Source: Bordetella genomosp. 9 (GTDB taxonomy: Bacteria > Pseudomonadota > Gammaproteobacteria > Burkholderiales > Burkholderiaceae_B). Taken from it: a DNA stretch of 64,000 nucleotides. The DNA is taken from positions 620,001 through 684,000 of the forward strand of contig NZ_CP021109.1 in the NCBI RefSeq assembly GCF_002119725.1, given 5' to 3'. Under the pieces are notes generated by a model. That model saw only the letters and a program-made list of their open reading frames with translations, was not told the DNA's origin and did not search any database. This document shows, piece by piece, positions 28,614 through 37,356 of the stretch. Each line of letters starts with the position of its first letter. Positions within the stretch are counted from its first letter, which is position 1. The position numbers and the translations under genes were made by a program.

Positions 28614-28931
28614 ATGGCCTGGATCACACTGGTTTTCGCTGGACTTTTCGAGGTCGTCTGGGCTTACTCGATGAAGCTTTCGGACGGTTTTTCGCGTCTG
28701 GGGCCCTCTTTGGCGACGCTGGCGACGATGACCGCCAGCTTCCTGCTTCTCGCCTATTCCATGCGTACGCTGCCGCTCGGTACCGCCTATACGATGTGGA
28801 CCGGCATCGGCGCGATCGGCGCCTTCGTCGTGGGCATCCTGGTCTTCGGCGAACAGCTCAGCGTCATGCGCGCGGTAGCTGCCGTACTGATCGTATCCGG
28901 CCTGTTGCTGATGAAGCTCAGCGCGCACTGA
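28614..28931 (+). CDS. gdx: SMR-family guanidinium exporter (SugE/Gdx)
   Basis: A 105-residue, four-helix small multidrug resistance protein. MAWITLVFAGLFEVVWAYSMKLS places the essential membrane Glu at residue 13, and the helix-4 end GLLLMKLSAH is typical. The SugE/Gdx subgroup exports guanidinium in exchange for protons. The guanidine-II riboswitch directly upstream independently supports this substrate. The stop lies 4 bases from the convergent GntR gene's stop, leaving no room for a separate terminator. Confidence 0.95.
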   Translation: MAWITLVFAGLFEVVWAYSMKLSDGFSRLGPSLATLATMTASFLLLAYSMRTLPLGTAYTMWTGIGAIGAFVVGILVFGEQLSVMRAVAAVLIVSGLLLMKLSAH

Positions 28932-28935
28932 GCCG

Positions 28936-29586
28936 TCAGGCGTCGATCACCTTGCGGGTGAACGCCTCCAGATAATCCATCAGTGCGTTTGCGCCCCCGA
29001 TGGCGGTCTTCTCGTCTCCCGTGGCGATGCCCTCGGCCATTACCATATGGCCGCGCGCGCCTTCGGCGACGTCGCCTTCGTGCTGGTAGGCATACCAGAA
29101 GCGGCGGCATTGGATGATCAGCGGCTCGACGGCATTGACCGCCGACACATTGCGGCAGGCCTCGTGGCACACGTAATCCAGCAACTGGTCGGCGTGCATG
29201 TAGTCGTCCAGATCGCCGCCTTCCGCCGCGCGCACCATTTGCGCGGCGCATTCGACGATGCGCTTGCGCTGCGCCGGCGTGGCGCGGCGCGCGGCGCTTG
29301 AAGCGATCAGCTGCTCCAGCGCCCGGCGCGTCTGGATCAGGTCCAGGTGATCGGCCAGCTGGATGGTGGACACGCGCAGGCCGCGCCGCGGTTCCTGGAT
29401 GATCAGGCCGGCGGACACCATGCGCAACAGCGCCTCGCGCAGCGGCGTGCGGCCCAGGCCGGTCATCTGCACCAGTTCCGCTTCGACCACCGCGCTGCCC
29501 GGCTCGAGCTGCAGCGTGGCGATCATGCTTTCGATGCGGTCGTAGGCGACATCCGCCGCCCGCCGCTTGGGTTGTACTGCTGTCAT
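28936..29586 (-). CDS. GntR-family (FadR/FCD) transcriptional regulator
   Basis: A 216-residue protein with an N-terminal winged helix (residues about 10-75; V-E-A-E-L-V-Q-M-T-G-L-G-R-T-P-L-R-E-A-L recognition region) and an all-helical FCD ligand-binding domain (RRALEQLIASSAARRAT). FCD regulators sense small organic acids and usually repress nearby catabolic genes. The ATG overlaps the stop of livM by one base, so it is the last gene of the importer operon and probably controls it. The effector is likely the imported compound or its breakdown product. Confidence 0.92.
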   Translation of the reverse strand: MTAVQPKRRAADVAYDRIESMIATLQLEPGSAVVEAELVQMTGLGRTPLREALLRMVSAGLIIQEPRRGLRVSTIQLADHLDLIQTRRALEQLIASSAARRATPAQRKRIVECAAQMVRAAEGGDLDDYMHADQLLDYVCHEACRNVSAVNAVEPLIIQCRRFWYAYQHEGDVAEGARGHMVMAEGIATGDEKTAIGGANALMDYLEAFTRKVIDA

Positions 29587-30551
29587 CAGCGATTGCTTTC
29601 CTTGATTCTGCGCCATTGGACGTGCGCCAGCCATTCGCCGACGAAGCCGCGCCGGAAGAACGATACGCACAGCACGAAGATCAGGCCGATCACGATGGTC
29701 ACGACGTCGCCCAGCGTGGCCAGGTAGTTCTGCAGGCTGACGACCAGCGCGGCGCCCACCACCGGCCCCCATACCGTGCCGATGCCGCCCAGCAGCGTCA
29801 TCAGCAGCACCTCGGTGGACGTGGTCAGCGAGACGTCGTTCAGCGCCACCAGCTGGAGCACCAGCGCCTTGAGCGCGCCGGCCAGGCCCGCCACGGCGGC
29901 GGACAGCACGAAGGCCAGCAGCTTGCACCGGTCGGTGTCGTAGCCCAGCGATACGGCGCGCGGGGCGTTGTCGCGGATGGTCTTCAGCACCTGCCCGAAC
30001 GGCGAGTGGATGACGCGGTACACGAACAGGAAACCCAGCACGAACACCGCCAGCGTGAAGTAGTACATGTGGGTGTCCACGCTCAGGTCCAGCAGTCCCA
30101 GGAACTTGCCGCGCGGAATGCCCTGCATGCCGTCTTCGCCGCGCGTCCAGCCGATCTGCACCGCCATGAAATAGGCGACCTGCGACAGCGCGAGCGTGAT
30201 CATAGCGAAATAGATGCCGGTGCGACGGATGGCGAGCCAGCCGATCGCATAGCCGACCGCCGCCGCCAGCGCGACGCCGCAGGCGATGGCCGCCTCGGGC
30301 GGCAAGCCGCGCGCGGCGTACAGGATCATCATCTCGCCGGCGGCATAGGCGCCCCAGCCGAAGAAGGCGGCGTGGCCGAACGACACCAGCCCCGTGAAGC
30401 CGGTCAGCAGGTTGAACGCCAGCGCGAACAGCGCAAAGCACAACACCTTCATGATGAAGATGGGGTAGACCACCTGCGGGAACAGCGGCACGAGCAGCGC
30501 GGGAATCAGCAGCAGGACCAGTATGCGTATGGAAAGGGGGAACCGGGACAC
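29586..30551 (-). CDS. livM: Branched-chain-type ABC transporter permease LivM
   Basis: A 321-residue permease of the hydrophobic amino acid uptake family. It has 8-10 membrane segments with the conserved LTGFTGLVSFGHAAFFGWGAY and L-R-D-N-A-x-R-A-x-S-L-G-like segments of LivM. The start is a GTG at 30551, two bases after the livH stop, with GGAG inside the end of livH. The frame is open further upstream but that part is antisense-type sequence overlapping livH. It pairs with LivH to form the membrane channel. Confidence 0.93.
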   Translation of the reverse strand: MSRFPLSIRILVLLLIPALLVPLFPQVVYPIFIMKVLCFALFALAFNLLTGFTGLVSFGHAAFFGWGAYAAGEMMILYAARGLPPEAAIACGVALAAAVGYAIGWLAIRRTGIYFAMITLALSQVAYFMAVQIGWTRGEDGMQGIPRGKFLGLLDLSVDTHMYYFTLAVFVLGFLFVYRVIHSPFGQVLKTIRDNAPRAVSLGYDTDRCKLLAFVLSAAVAGLAGALKALVLQLVALNDVSLTTSTEVLLMTLLGGIGTVWGPVVGAALVVSLQNYLATLGDVVTIVIGLIFVLCVSFFRRGFVGEWLAHVQWRRIKESNR

Positions 30552-30553
30552 GG

Positions 30554-31450
30554 CTATTTCTCCTTGCCGAACAGGCCGGCGGGACGCGCCAGCAGCACCA
30601 GGGCCATCACCACGAACACCACCACGGTCGATGCCTCGGGGTAGAACACCTTGGTCAGGCCCTCCAGCAGGCCCAGCGCCAGGCCGGTCACGATGGCGCC
30701 CATGATGGAACCGAGCCCGCCGATCACCACTACGGCGAACACGATATTCAGCAGGTTGGCGCCCATCAGGGGATTGACCTGCATCACGGGCGCGGCCAGC
30801 ACGCCGGCCACCCCGGCCAGCGCCACGCCGAAGCCATAGGTCAGGGTGATCATCACCGGCACGTTCACGCCAAACGCCTGCAGCAGCCGCGGGTTTTCCG
30901 TGCCGGCCCGAAGCAGGGCGCCCAGGCGCGTCTTCTCGAACAGATACCAGGTCATCAGGCACAGCGCCAGCGAGGCTGCCACCACGAAGCCCCGGTACGC
31001 CGGCAGGAACATGAACCCCAGGTCGAAGCCGCCCTGCAGGCTTTCCGGCGGTTCATACCCCACGCCCGAGATGCCGTAGAAATAGCGGAAGCCGCCTTCC
31101 ATCATCAGCGCGATGCCGAAGGTCAGCAGCAGGCCGTAGAGGTGGTCCAGGTGGTAAAGGCGCTTCAACAGCGTCTTTTCGATGACGATGCCCAGCGCGC
31201 CGACGATCAGCGGCGCCAGCACGAGCGCGGCCCAGAAGTTGATCTGTACGCCCAGCACCTGGGGCAGCTGCGTGAACCCGATCCAGGCAAGAAAGGCGGC
31301 CATCATGAACTGCGCGCCATGCGTGAAGTTCACGATATTGAGCAGCCCGAAAATAATGGCCAGACCCATGCTCAGGATCGCGTAGAAGCAGCCGTTGATC
31401 AGCCCGACCAGCAATTGGGCGAGCATGGCGGGAAGAGAGATGTCGAACAT
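30554..31450 (-). CDS. livH: Branched-chain-type ABC transporter permease LivH
   Basis: A 298-residue permease starting at the ATG at 31450 (MFDISLPAMLAQLLVGLING). It has the LivH signatures Y-A-I-L-S-M-G-L-A-I-I-F-G-L-L-N-I-V-N-F-T-H-G and A-G-V-A-G-V-L-A-A-P. With LivM it forms the inner-membrane pore of a HAAT-family importer. It lies 112 bp after the binding-protein gene and 2 bp before livM. The frame extends 27 codons upstream without a good start. Confidence 0.93.
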   Translation of the reverse strand: MFDISLPAMLAQLLVGLINGCFYAILSMGLAIIFGLLNIVNFTHGAQFMMAAFLAWIGFTQLPQVLGVQINFWAALVLAPLIVGALGIVIEKTLLKRLYHLDHLYGLLLTFGIALMMEGGFRYFYGISGVGYEPPESLQGGFDLGFMFLPAYRGFVVAASLALCLMTWYLFEKTRLGALLRAGTENPRLLQAFGVNVPVMITLTYGFGVALAGVAGVLAAPVMQVNPLMGANLLNIVFAVVVIGGLGSIMGAIVTGLALGLLEGLTKVFYPEASTVVVFVVMALVLLARPAGLFGKEK

Positions 31451-31562
31451 AAGGGCGCGGCAGCCTATGGTTCCGGGATTCGGCGCGGCCGGCGCTCGTC
31501 GCGGCGGCCGCGCGGGCGATGCGCCGGACACGGGAAGGGGCCCGCGTCCGCCGCACCGGCCA

Positions 31563-32768
31563 TCACAGCTTGTTCAGCGGGCAGGCGGCCGACGGTTTCG
31601 GGAAAACGTCCTCGCCCTTGAGCACCGCCTTCACGTTGTAGTAGTCCCAGGGCGCCTTCGACTGGGCCGGCGTCTTCACCTGCAGCAGCAGCATGTCGTG
31701 CACCAGCGCGCCGTCGGCGCGCAGCTTGCCGTTGCGGATGACCGCATCGTTGATCGTCATCTCGCGCAGCTTCGTCATGACGGCCGGCGCGTCATCGGTG
31801 CCGGCGGCTTCGATCGCCTTCAGGTAGCTCAGCGTAGCGGAGTACACGCCGGCTTGCGCGGCCGTGGGCATTCTCTTGGCCTGCTCATAGAACTTCTTGG
31901 CCCAGGCGCGCGAGGCATCGTCGTAGTCCCAGTAGAACGCTTCCGTCAGGTACATGCCCTGCGCCTTCGCCAGCCCCATGCTGTGCACGTCGGAGATATA
32001 GGTCAGCAGGGGCGCCACGATCTGTTTCTTGGTGATGCCGAATTCGTTGGCCTGCTTGACCGCGTTCACCGTGTCGTTGCCGGCGTTCGCCAGCGCGATG
32101 ACGTCGGCCTTGGACGCCTGCGCCTTCAACAGGAAGGACGAGAAGTCATTGCCGGGGAAGGGGTGGCGCGAGGTCCCGACCACCTGCCCGCCGCTGGCCT
32201 TGATGATCTCCGTTGCGTCCTGCTCGAGGGAATGGCCGAAGGTGTAGTCGGCCGTGATGAAGTACCAGGACTTTTTTCCATCCTGCACCAGTGCGCGGGC
32301 GGTGCCCGCGCCCAGGGCAAAGGTGTTGGTGGTCCATTGCGCGTTCAGCGGCGAGCATTTTTCGCCCAGGATCGAGGTCGCCACGCCGGCCGACGGCATG
32401 GTCACCTTGCTTTTCTGCCGGGCGATCTCCATCACGGCCAGCGCGGTGGAGGTCGTCGGAAAGTCGGTGATCATGTCGACCTTGCCCTGATCGAACCATT
32501 CCCGCGCCAGATTGGCGGCCACGTCAGGCTTGTTCTGGTGATCGGCCGCCACCACTTCCACCGGCTTGCCCAGCACTTTGCCGCCCATCTCGGCCGCGGC
32601 AAGGCGCGCCGCGATCACGGAACCGTTGCCGGCCAGGTCCGAGTACACCCCGGACAGATCGGTCAGGACGCCGATCTTGACCACATCGTCGCTGACGCCG
32701 GCGGCGTGAGCGCTGCCCAGCAGGCCCAGGGCGGCCAGCGTACTTGCTGCGATAGTTTTGCGTTTCAT
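31563..32768 (-). CDS. Periplasmic binding protein of the HAAT (LivK-like) ABC importer
   Basis: A 401-residue periplasmic binding protein: signal peptide (residues 1-22, ending A-H-A), then D-V-V-K-I-G-V-L-T-D-L-S-G-V-Y and a type I periplasmic fold. In this subgroup (peripla_BP_6) ligands range from amino acids to amides and aromatic acids. The DapA-like enzyme and FCD regulator in the operon suggest a keto- or hydroxy-acid-type substrate rather than leucine. The start at 32768 is preceded by GGAG. It is flanked by livF and livH in one transcription unit. Confidence 0.93.
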   Translation of the reverse strand: MKRKTIAASTLAALGLLGSAHAAGVSDDVVKIGVLTDLSGVYSDLAGNGSVIAARLAAAEMGGKVLGKPVEVVAADHQNKPDVAANLAREWFDQGKVDMITDFPTTSTALAVMEIARQKSKVTMPSAGVATSILGEKCSPLNAQWTTNTFALGAGTARALVQDGKKSWYFITADYTFGHSLEQDATEIIKASGGQVVGTSRHPFPGNDFSSFLLKAQASKADVIALANAGNDTVNAVKQANEFGITKKQIVAPLLTYISDVHSMGLAKAQGMYLTEAFYWDYDDASRAWAKKFYEQAKRMPTAAQAGVYSATLSYLKAIEAAGTDDAPAVMTKLREMTINDAVIRNGKLRADGALVHDMLLLQVKTPAQSKAPWDYYNVKAVLKGEDVFPKPSAACPLNKL

Positions 32769-32865
32769 CACTGCGCTCCATATTGAAGTGTGGGTACTGC
32801 CCGCGCCGCGTCGCGGCGGCTGTCGCTGCGAAACACTGTTGGTTGCCGGGTGCGCCTTGGCGCCG

Positions 32866-33573
32866 TCAGACGCCCAGCAATGCGTTGAGGCGTTCCTGCG
32901 AACCGGCCACCTCGCTCTTGTCGATGACGGCAACGACTTTGCCGTGCTCGATGACGTAATGCCGGTCGGCCAGATGCTGGGCGAAGCGGAAGTTCTGTTC
33001 GACCAGCACCGTGGTGTACCCACGCTCCTTCAGTTGCCGGATCACGCGGCCCAATGCCTGCACGATGACCGGCGCCAGGCCCTCCGTGATTTCGTCGAGC
33101 AGCAGCAGCCGCGCGCCGGTGCGCAGGATGCGCGCCATCGCCAGCATCTGCTGTTCGCCGCCGGACAGGCGCGTGCCCTGGCTGCGCGCCCGTTCCTTCA
33201 GATTGGGGAACATCTGGTAGATCTCGTCCAGCGACATGCCGTCCGGTCCCACGGTGGGCAGCAGCAGCAGGTTTTCCTCGGCGGTCAACGACGCATAGAT
33301 ACCGCGCTCTTCGGGGCAGTAGCCCACGCCCCGCCGCGCCACCTGATGCGGCGGCAGCTTCGAGATTTCTTCGCCGGCGAGCTTGATCGAGCCGCTGCGC
33401 CGGCCCACCAGGCCCAATATGGATTTCAGCGTCGAGCTGCGTCCGGCCCCGTTGCGGCCCAGCAGCGTCACGCATTCGCCGGCCCGCACCTCCAGGTCGA
33501 TGCCGTGCAGCACATGCGACTCGCCATACCAGGCGTTGAGCCCGCGCACTTCGAGCATGGCGCCCTCACTCAT
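32866..33573 (-). CDS. livF: HAAT ABC transporter ATPase LivF with Arg in Walker A
   Basis: A 235-residue ATPase. The signature LSGGEQQM, Walker B LLLLDEITEGL and H-loop-like region are normal for LivF. The Walker A reads GRNGAGRSS at residues 39-47: Arg45 (codon CGC) stands where nearly all ABC ATPases have the nucleotide-binding Lys. This could reduce hydrolysis at one site of the LivF/LivG dimer, or reflect a LivF subgroup that uses Arg. Its start overlaps the livG stop by 8 bases. LivG keeps a canonical Walker A. Confidence 0.92.
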   Translation of the reverse strand: MSEGAMLEVRGLNAWYGESHVLHGIDLEVRAGECVTLLGRNGAGRSSTLKSILGLVGRRSGSIKLAGEEISKLPPHQVARRGVGYCPEERGIYASLTAEENLLLLPTVGPDGMSLDEIYQMFPNLKERARSQGTRLSGGEQQMLAMARILRTGARLLLLDEITEGLAPVIVQALGRVIRQLKERGYTTVLVEQNFRFAQHLADRHYVIEHGKVVAVIDKSEVAGSQERLNALLGV

Positions 33574-34321
33574 CTTCCACCCCCATATAGGCCTCGCGCA
33601 CGGCGGGGTTGGCGGAGACTTCGGCGTAGGGCCCTTCGGCCAGGATCTCGCCACGCTGCAACACCGTAATGGTGTCGCTGATGTCGGCCACCACGTTCAT
33701 GTTGTGTTCCACCATCAGGATGCTGCGGCCCGCCGACACCTGCTTGATCAGATGCTTGACACGATCCACGTCCTCATGGCCCATGCCTTGGGTCGGCTCA
33801 TCCAGCAGCAGCAGCTCGGGCTCCAGCGCCAGCGTGGTCGCGATTTCCAGCGTGCGTTTGCGTCCGTAGGGCAGGTCGCCGGCGGGAATGTCCAGATGCG
33901 AGCGCAGCCCCACCTGGTCCAGCAACGTTTCCACCCTGGCATGCAGGGCCTCGAGCGTGCGTTCCGATCGCCAGAAGCAGTAGTCCACGCCCAGCTTGCG
34001 TTGCAGGGCCACGCGCACGTTTTCCCGCACCGACAGCTGACCGAAGACCGCCGATATCTGGAACGAGCGAACGATGCCGCGCCGCGCGGTCTGCGCCGGA
34101 CGTTCCTGCGTGATGTCGATGCCGTTGTACAGAATCTGCCCGCGCGTGGGGATGTGAAACTTCGTCAGCAGGTTGAAGACGGTGGTCTTGCCCGCGCCGT
34201 TCGGTCCGATCAGCGCATGGATGGCGCCGCGCCGCACCGCCAGATCGACGTCCCGCACCGCGACGAAGCCGCGGAATTCCTTGGTCAGACCACGGGTCTG
34301 GAGAATGATGTCGTCTTGCAT
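33566..34321 (-). CDS. livG: HAAT ABC transporter ATPase LivG
   Basis: A 251-residue ATPase with a normal Walker A GPNGAGKTT (residues 39-47), PYGRKRTLEIATTLALEP in the signature region and Walker B L-L-L-L-D-E-P-T. The signature is the degenerate L-P-Y-G type seen in LivG instead of L-S-G-G. It partners LivF in the nucleotide-binding dimer of the importer. It follows the DapA-like gene by 99 bp and overlaps livF by 8 bases. Confidence 0.94.
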   Translation of the reverse strand: MQDDIILQTRGLTKEFRGFVAVRDVDLAVRRGAIHALIGPNGAGKTTVFNLLTKFHIPTRGQILYNGIDITQERPAQTARRGIVRSFQISAVFGQLSVRENVRVALQRKLGVDYCFWRSERTLEALHARVETLLDQVGLRSHLDIPAGDLPYGRKRTLEIATTLALEPELLLLDEPTQGMGHEDVDRVKHLIKQVSAGRSILMVEHNMNVVADISDTITVLQRGEILAEGPYAEVSANPAVREAYMGVEDE

Positions 34322-34420
34322 CGCGGCTGGCCTCGGTAAGGGGGGCTTGCGGCGGTCAGGCAGGACGGCCCGGCACGCCGGCAGTGGCCGGCGCGCGCGT
34401 GGGGCTCCCGCACGATCGGT

Positions 34421-35332
34421 TTACTTGGACTGGTACTGCTTCGGGCGCTTGGACAAGGCTTCTTCGATGATGGCCGCGCAGCGGGCCCGCTCATCGCCGG
34501 ACAGCGGCATGCGGGGCCGGCGCACGTTCTCATTGCCCACGCCGGCCAGCGTTTCGGCCAGCTTGATGTTCTGCACCAGCTTGGTCGACACGTCCAGATG
34601 CAGCAGCGGCGTGAACCACTGATACAGCTTCAGCGCCTGCGCCCATTCGCCGGCCTTCATCAGTTCGTAGAGGGCCACGGTTTCGCGGGGGAAGGCGGTG
34701 ACCAGGCCGGCGAGCAGACCGTCGGCGCCCAGCGCCAGCGCTTCGAAGGACAGATCGTCCACGCCGATGAACAACTGATAGCGCGTGCCCAGCGCATTGC
34801 GCAGATCGGTGATGCGGCGGATGTTGTCCGTGCTTTCCTTGATGGCGACCAGCCACTCGCAATCCGCAAGCTGCGCCATGTGCTCGGGCCGCAGATCGAC
34901 CCGGTAGGCGACCGGGTTGTTGTAGATCATGCAGGGCTTCCTGGCGGCTTCGGCGATCGTGCGCACGTTCTGCATGGCTTCTTGCGGATCGGCCACGTAG
35001 ATCACCGAGGGCATCACCATGAAGCCATCCACGCCCAGGTCCACGGCGGCCTTCACGTAGCGCAGCGCTTCCCGCGTGCTCGTTTCCGACACGTTGGCAA
35101 GCACCGGGATGCGGCCGTTGCTGACTTCCACAGCGGTCTTCGCCACGGCCAGCTTTTCTTCCAGCGACAGCGTGCTGGCCTCGCCGAGCGAGCCGCAGGT
35201 GACCAGGCCATGCACGCCGTTGTCGATCAGGAAATTGAAATGCCGGCGCATTTCCTCGTGATCGAGCGATTCGTCCGCATGGAATTTTGTGGTGACGGCG
35301 GGGAATACCCCTTGCCAACGCGGGTTGCTCAC
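34421..35332 (-). CDS. DapA-family aldolase/dehydratase
   Basis: A 303-residue class I aldolase of the dihydrodipicolinate synthase/N-acetylneuraminate lyase superfamily. The Schiff-base Lys165 (in LVAIKEST), Tyr137 (in MIYNNP) and the G-S-L-G-E pyruvyl-carboxylate-binding motif (residues 47-51) are all present. It is not needed for lysine synthesis in this setting: it leads an importer operon with an FCD regulator, so it most likely cleaves or dehydrates the imported acid to give pyruvate or a 2-oxoacid. The start is the ATG at 35332. The exact substrate is unknown. Confidence 0.9.
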   Translation of the reverse strand: MSNPRWQGVFPAVTTKFHADESLDHEEMRRHFNFLIDNGVHGLVTCGSLGEASTLSLEEKLAVAKTAVEVSNGRIPVLANVSETSTREALRYVKAAVDLGVDGFMVMPSVIYVADPQEAMQNVRTIAEAARKPCMIYNNPVAYRVDLRPEHMAQLADCEWLVAIKESTDNIRRITDLRNALGTRYQLFIGVDDLSFEALALGADGLLAGLVTAFPRETVALYELMKAGEWAQALKLYQWFTPLLHLDVSTKLVQNIKLAETLAGVGNENVRRPRMPLSGDERARCAAIIEEALSKRPKQYQSK

Positions 35333-35425
35333 CTGGAAGTCTCCTCGGTTAGACGCCGTCCCGATGGGGAGGCGATGCAGGCGAGAAGTCTAATATCCCG
35401 TAAATATATTTAGAAGATATTTTTG

Positions 35426-35448
35426 ACTAGGGGTTTCACTAGGGGTTT
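35426..35448. promoter_or_regulatory. Tandem 11-bp direct repeat in the importer promoter region
   Basis: ACTAGGGGTTT occurs twice with one base between (35426-35436, 35438-35448). It lies about 95-115 bp upstream of the DapA-like start and overlaps the stop codon of the LysR gene. The adjoining stretch (35396-35424) is strikingly A+T-rich for this window, as expected of a promoter. A one-turn spacing suggests a cooperative regulator site; the GntR protein of the operon is the first candidate. Confidence 0.4.
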
Positions 35449-36350
35449 TCCGCGCGCCGCATGAAGACGTCTCCTTCATGCTCGAGCCATGCGCAGAACA
35501 GGCCAACGATGTCGTCGCCGCGCTTTTCGTCGGCGACATACGCGCAGTAGCTGCGCGACGGCAGCCGCGGCCCGGCGAACGGCGCGACCAGCCGGCCCGT
35601 GGCCAGATCGGCGGATACGAGCGCGGTTGGCCCCATCGCGACACCGATGCCGTCGACGGCCGCCTGCAAGGTCAGATAGAAGTGATCGAAAGTCAATGTG
35701 CCGGCCGGCCGCAAACCCGGAATTCCGGCGCTCGCCAGCCAGTCCGGCCACAGGCGCGGCAGGCTGGAAGTGTGCAGCAGGGTGTGCCGCGTCAGATCGT
35801 CCGGCGATCGCAGCGGCGCTTCGCGCAGCAGCGCGGGGCTGCACACGGGAAGCCTTTGCTCGGTCAGGAACGGCCGCATCGAATAGCCGTAGAACGTGTC
35901 CGGACCGCCGCGGATGATTACGTCGTAGCTTTCCTGCAGGCTTTCGAGCGGCAGGTTCGACGTTTCCACCTGGACTTCCACGTCGGCATGCGCGGCGCGG
36001 AATTCCGCCAGCCGCGGCACCAGCCAACGCAGGGTGAAGGTGGCGGGCGCGTTCACCAGCAGCGTGCGGCAGACGGTTTCCGGCACCCCGTATCGCGCGG
36101 TGGCGTACGAGAGCCGGTCGAACAGCGGGCCGATCTCCTTCAGATAAGCATGCGCCGCCGGCGTCAGTTTGACGCGCCGGTTATGACGCTCGAACAAGGG
36201 CGCGTCCAGCCAGTCTTCGAGCAGACGCACCTGCTGGCTCACCGCGCCGTGCGTCACGTGCAGTTCCGCAGCGGCTTCCTTGAAGCTGCCGAGCCGGCCG
36301 GCGGCCTCGAAAGCGCGCAATGCGTTGAGCGGGGGCAGTAGACGTTTCAT
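35439..36350 (-). CDS. LysR-family regulator (GcvA-like)
   Basis: A 303-residue protein with an N-terminal winged helix (MKRLLPPLNALRAFEAAGRLGSFKEAAAELHVTHGAVSQQVRLLEDW), a GcvA-like signature, and a periplasmic-fold effector domain. It is divergent from an EamA transporter gene and is the likely regulator of that gene. It may also influence the downstream importer operon that shares its strand. The start ATG at 36350 is fixed by the conserved first residues. Confidence 0.93.
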   Translation of the reverse strand: MKRLLPPLNALRAFEAAGRLGSFKEAAAELHVTHGAVSQQVRLLEDWLDAPLFERHNRRVKLTPAAHAYLKEIGPLFDRLSYATARYGVPETVCRTLLVNAPATFTLRWLVPRLAEFRAAHADVEVQVETSNLPLESLQESYDVIIRGGPDTFYGYSMRPFLTEQRLPVCSPALLREAPLRSPDDLTRHTLLHTSSLPRLWPDWLASAGIPGLRPAGTLTFDHFYLTLQAAVDGIGVAMGPTALVSADLATGRLVAPFAGPRLPSRSYCAYVADEKRGDDIVGLFCAWLEHEGDVFMRRAENP

Positions 36351-36467
36351 TTGCGAATTTTTCTAACGCGAACCGGCAATTTATTTGGTTTGATGCGGCT
36401 ACACAAGATAGATATTCTTCTTTGTCGCTGGCCTTCCGGCCGGCGCCTCGTCCTTCACCTCCCCAAC

Positions 36468-37310
36468 ATGCTCAGTTATACCGGCGGTATCGTCCTCCTT
36501 GCCGCCATGCTCCACGCCAGCTGGAACGCGATGCTGCATGGCAATCGCGACCGCTTCCTATCCATGACCTGGATGAGCGTCGCCATCGCGGCGGTCGCCA
36601 CCTTCGTCGTTCTCTCCGTACCCGCCCCGCCGCGCGCCGCCTGGCCCTGCATCGCCGCATCGGGGCTTGTCCACTGCATCTACAACGTGAGCCTGGTGCG
36701 GTCATATCGGCGCGGCGACCTGGCGCTGGCGTATCCCATCGCGCGCGGCTCGTCGCCGCTGCTCGTCACGATCGGCGCGGCGATCTTCACGCACGAAACC
36801 ATCGGCCCATTGCGCGCGGCGGGCATCGCGATGATCTCCGGCGGCATCGTCGCGATCGCGCTGGAAGGCCGCCGGGTGTCGCGGACGGGCGCGCTGGCGG
36901 CGCTGTTCACGGGGGCGACCATCGCCGTCTATACGGTGATCGATGGCATCGGCGTCCGCGCGTCCAATGGACAGGCGCTCGCCTATACCGCCTGGATGTT
37001 CCTGTTCTATTGGCTGATGCCCCTGCTGTTCGTGGCGGTGCGCGGCGTCGCGCCGTTGTGGCAGCCCCTGCGGGCGGAGCCCTTGTCCGTCATGACGTCG
37101 CTCGCCGGCGGACTGGTCTCGATCGCCGCCTACGGCATCGTTATCTGGGCGCTGCAATCGGACGCCATGGGCGCCGTGTCCGCGTTGCGCGAGACCAGCG
37201 TGGTCTTCGCGGTGCTGATCGGACGCATGTTCCTGCGCGAGACCGTCAGCGCGATGCGCTGGCTCGCATGCGTCGTCGTCGCGGCAGGCGCCGTTTGCCT
37301 GGGGCTGTGA
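36468..37310 (+). CDS. EamA/DMT-family membrane transporter
   Basis: A 280-residue protein with ten membrane segments in two EamA repeats (around 1-135 and 140-280), each ending in a conserved helix such as A-L-R-E-T-S-V-V-F-A-V-L-I. DMT proteins export or import metabolites. The likely start is the ATG at 36468, directly before the first helix; in-frame ATG codons at 36351 and 36393 would add an unusual hydrophilic extension. It is divergent from the LysR gene, and the shared 117-bp gap probably holds the regulated promoter. Confidence 0.88.
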   Translation: MLSYTGGIVLLAAMLHASWNAMLHGNRDRFLSMTWMSVAIAAVATFVVLSVPAPPRAAWPCIAASGLVHCIYNVSLVRSYRRGDLALAYPIARGSSPLLVTIGAAIFTHETIGPLRAAGIAMISGGIVAIALEGRRVSRTGALAALFTGATIAVYTVIDGIGVRASNGQALAYTAWMFLFYWLMPLLFVAVRGVAPLWQPLRAEPLSVMTSLAGGLVSIAAYGIVIWALQSDAMGAVSALRETSVVFAVLIGRMFLRETVSAMRWLACVVVAAGAVCLGL

Positions 37311-37356
37311 AGCATCGCCGGCGAGCTTGCCGGTTTTTCCATGGAGAACATCGTCA

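Noticed and set aside
28936..30441. LivM-GntR fusion
   Set aside because: The open frame continues through both, but GntR has its own ATG overlapping the livM stop, and livM is in another frame with the correct permease sequence.
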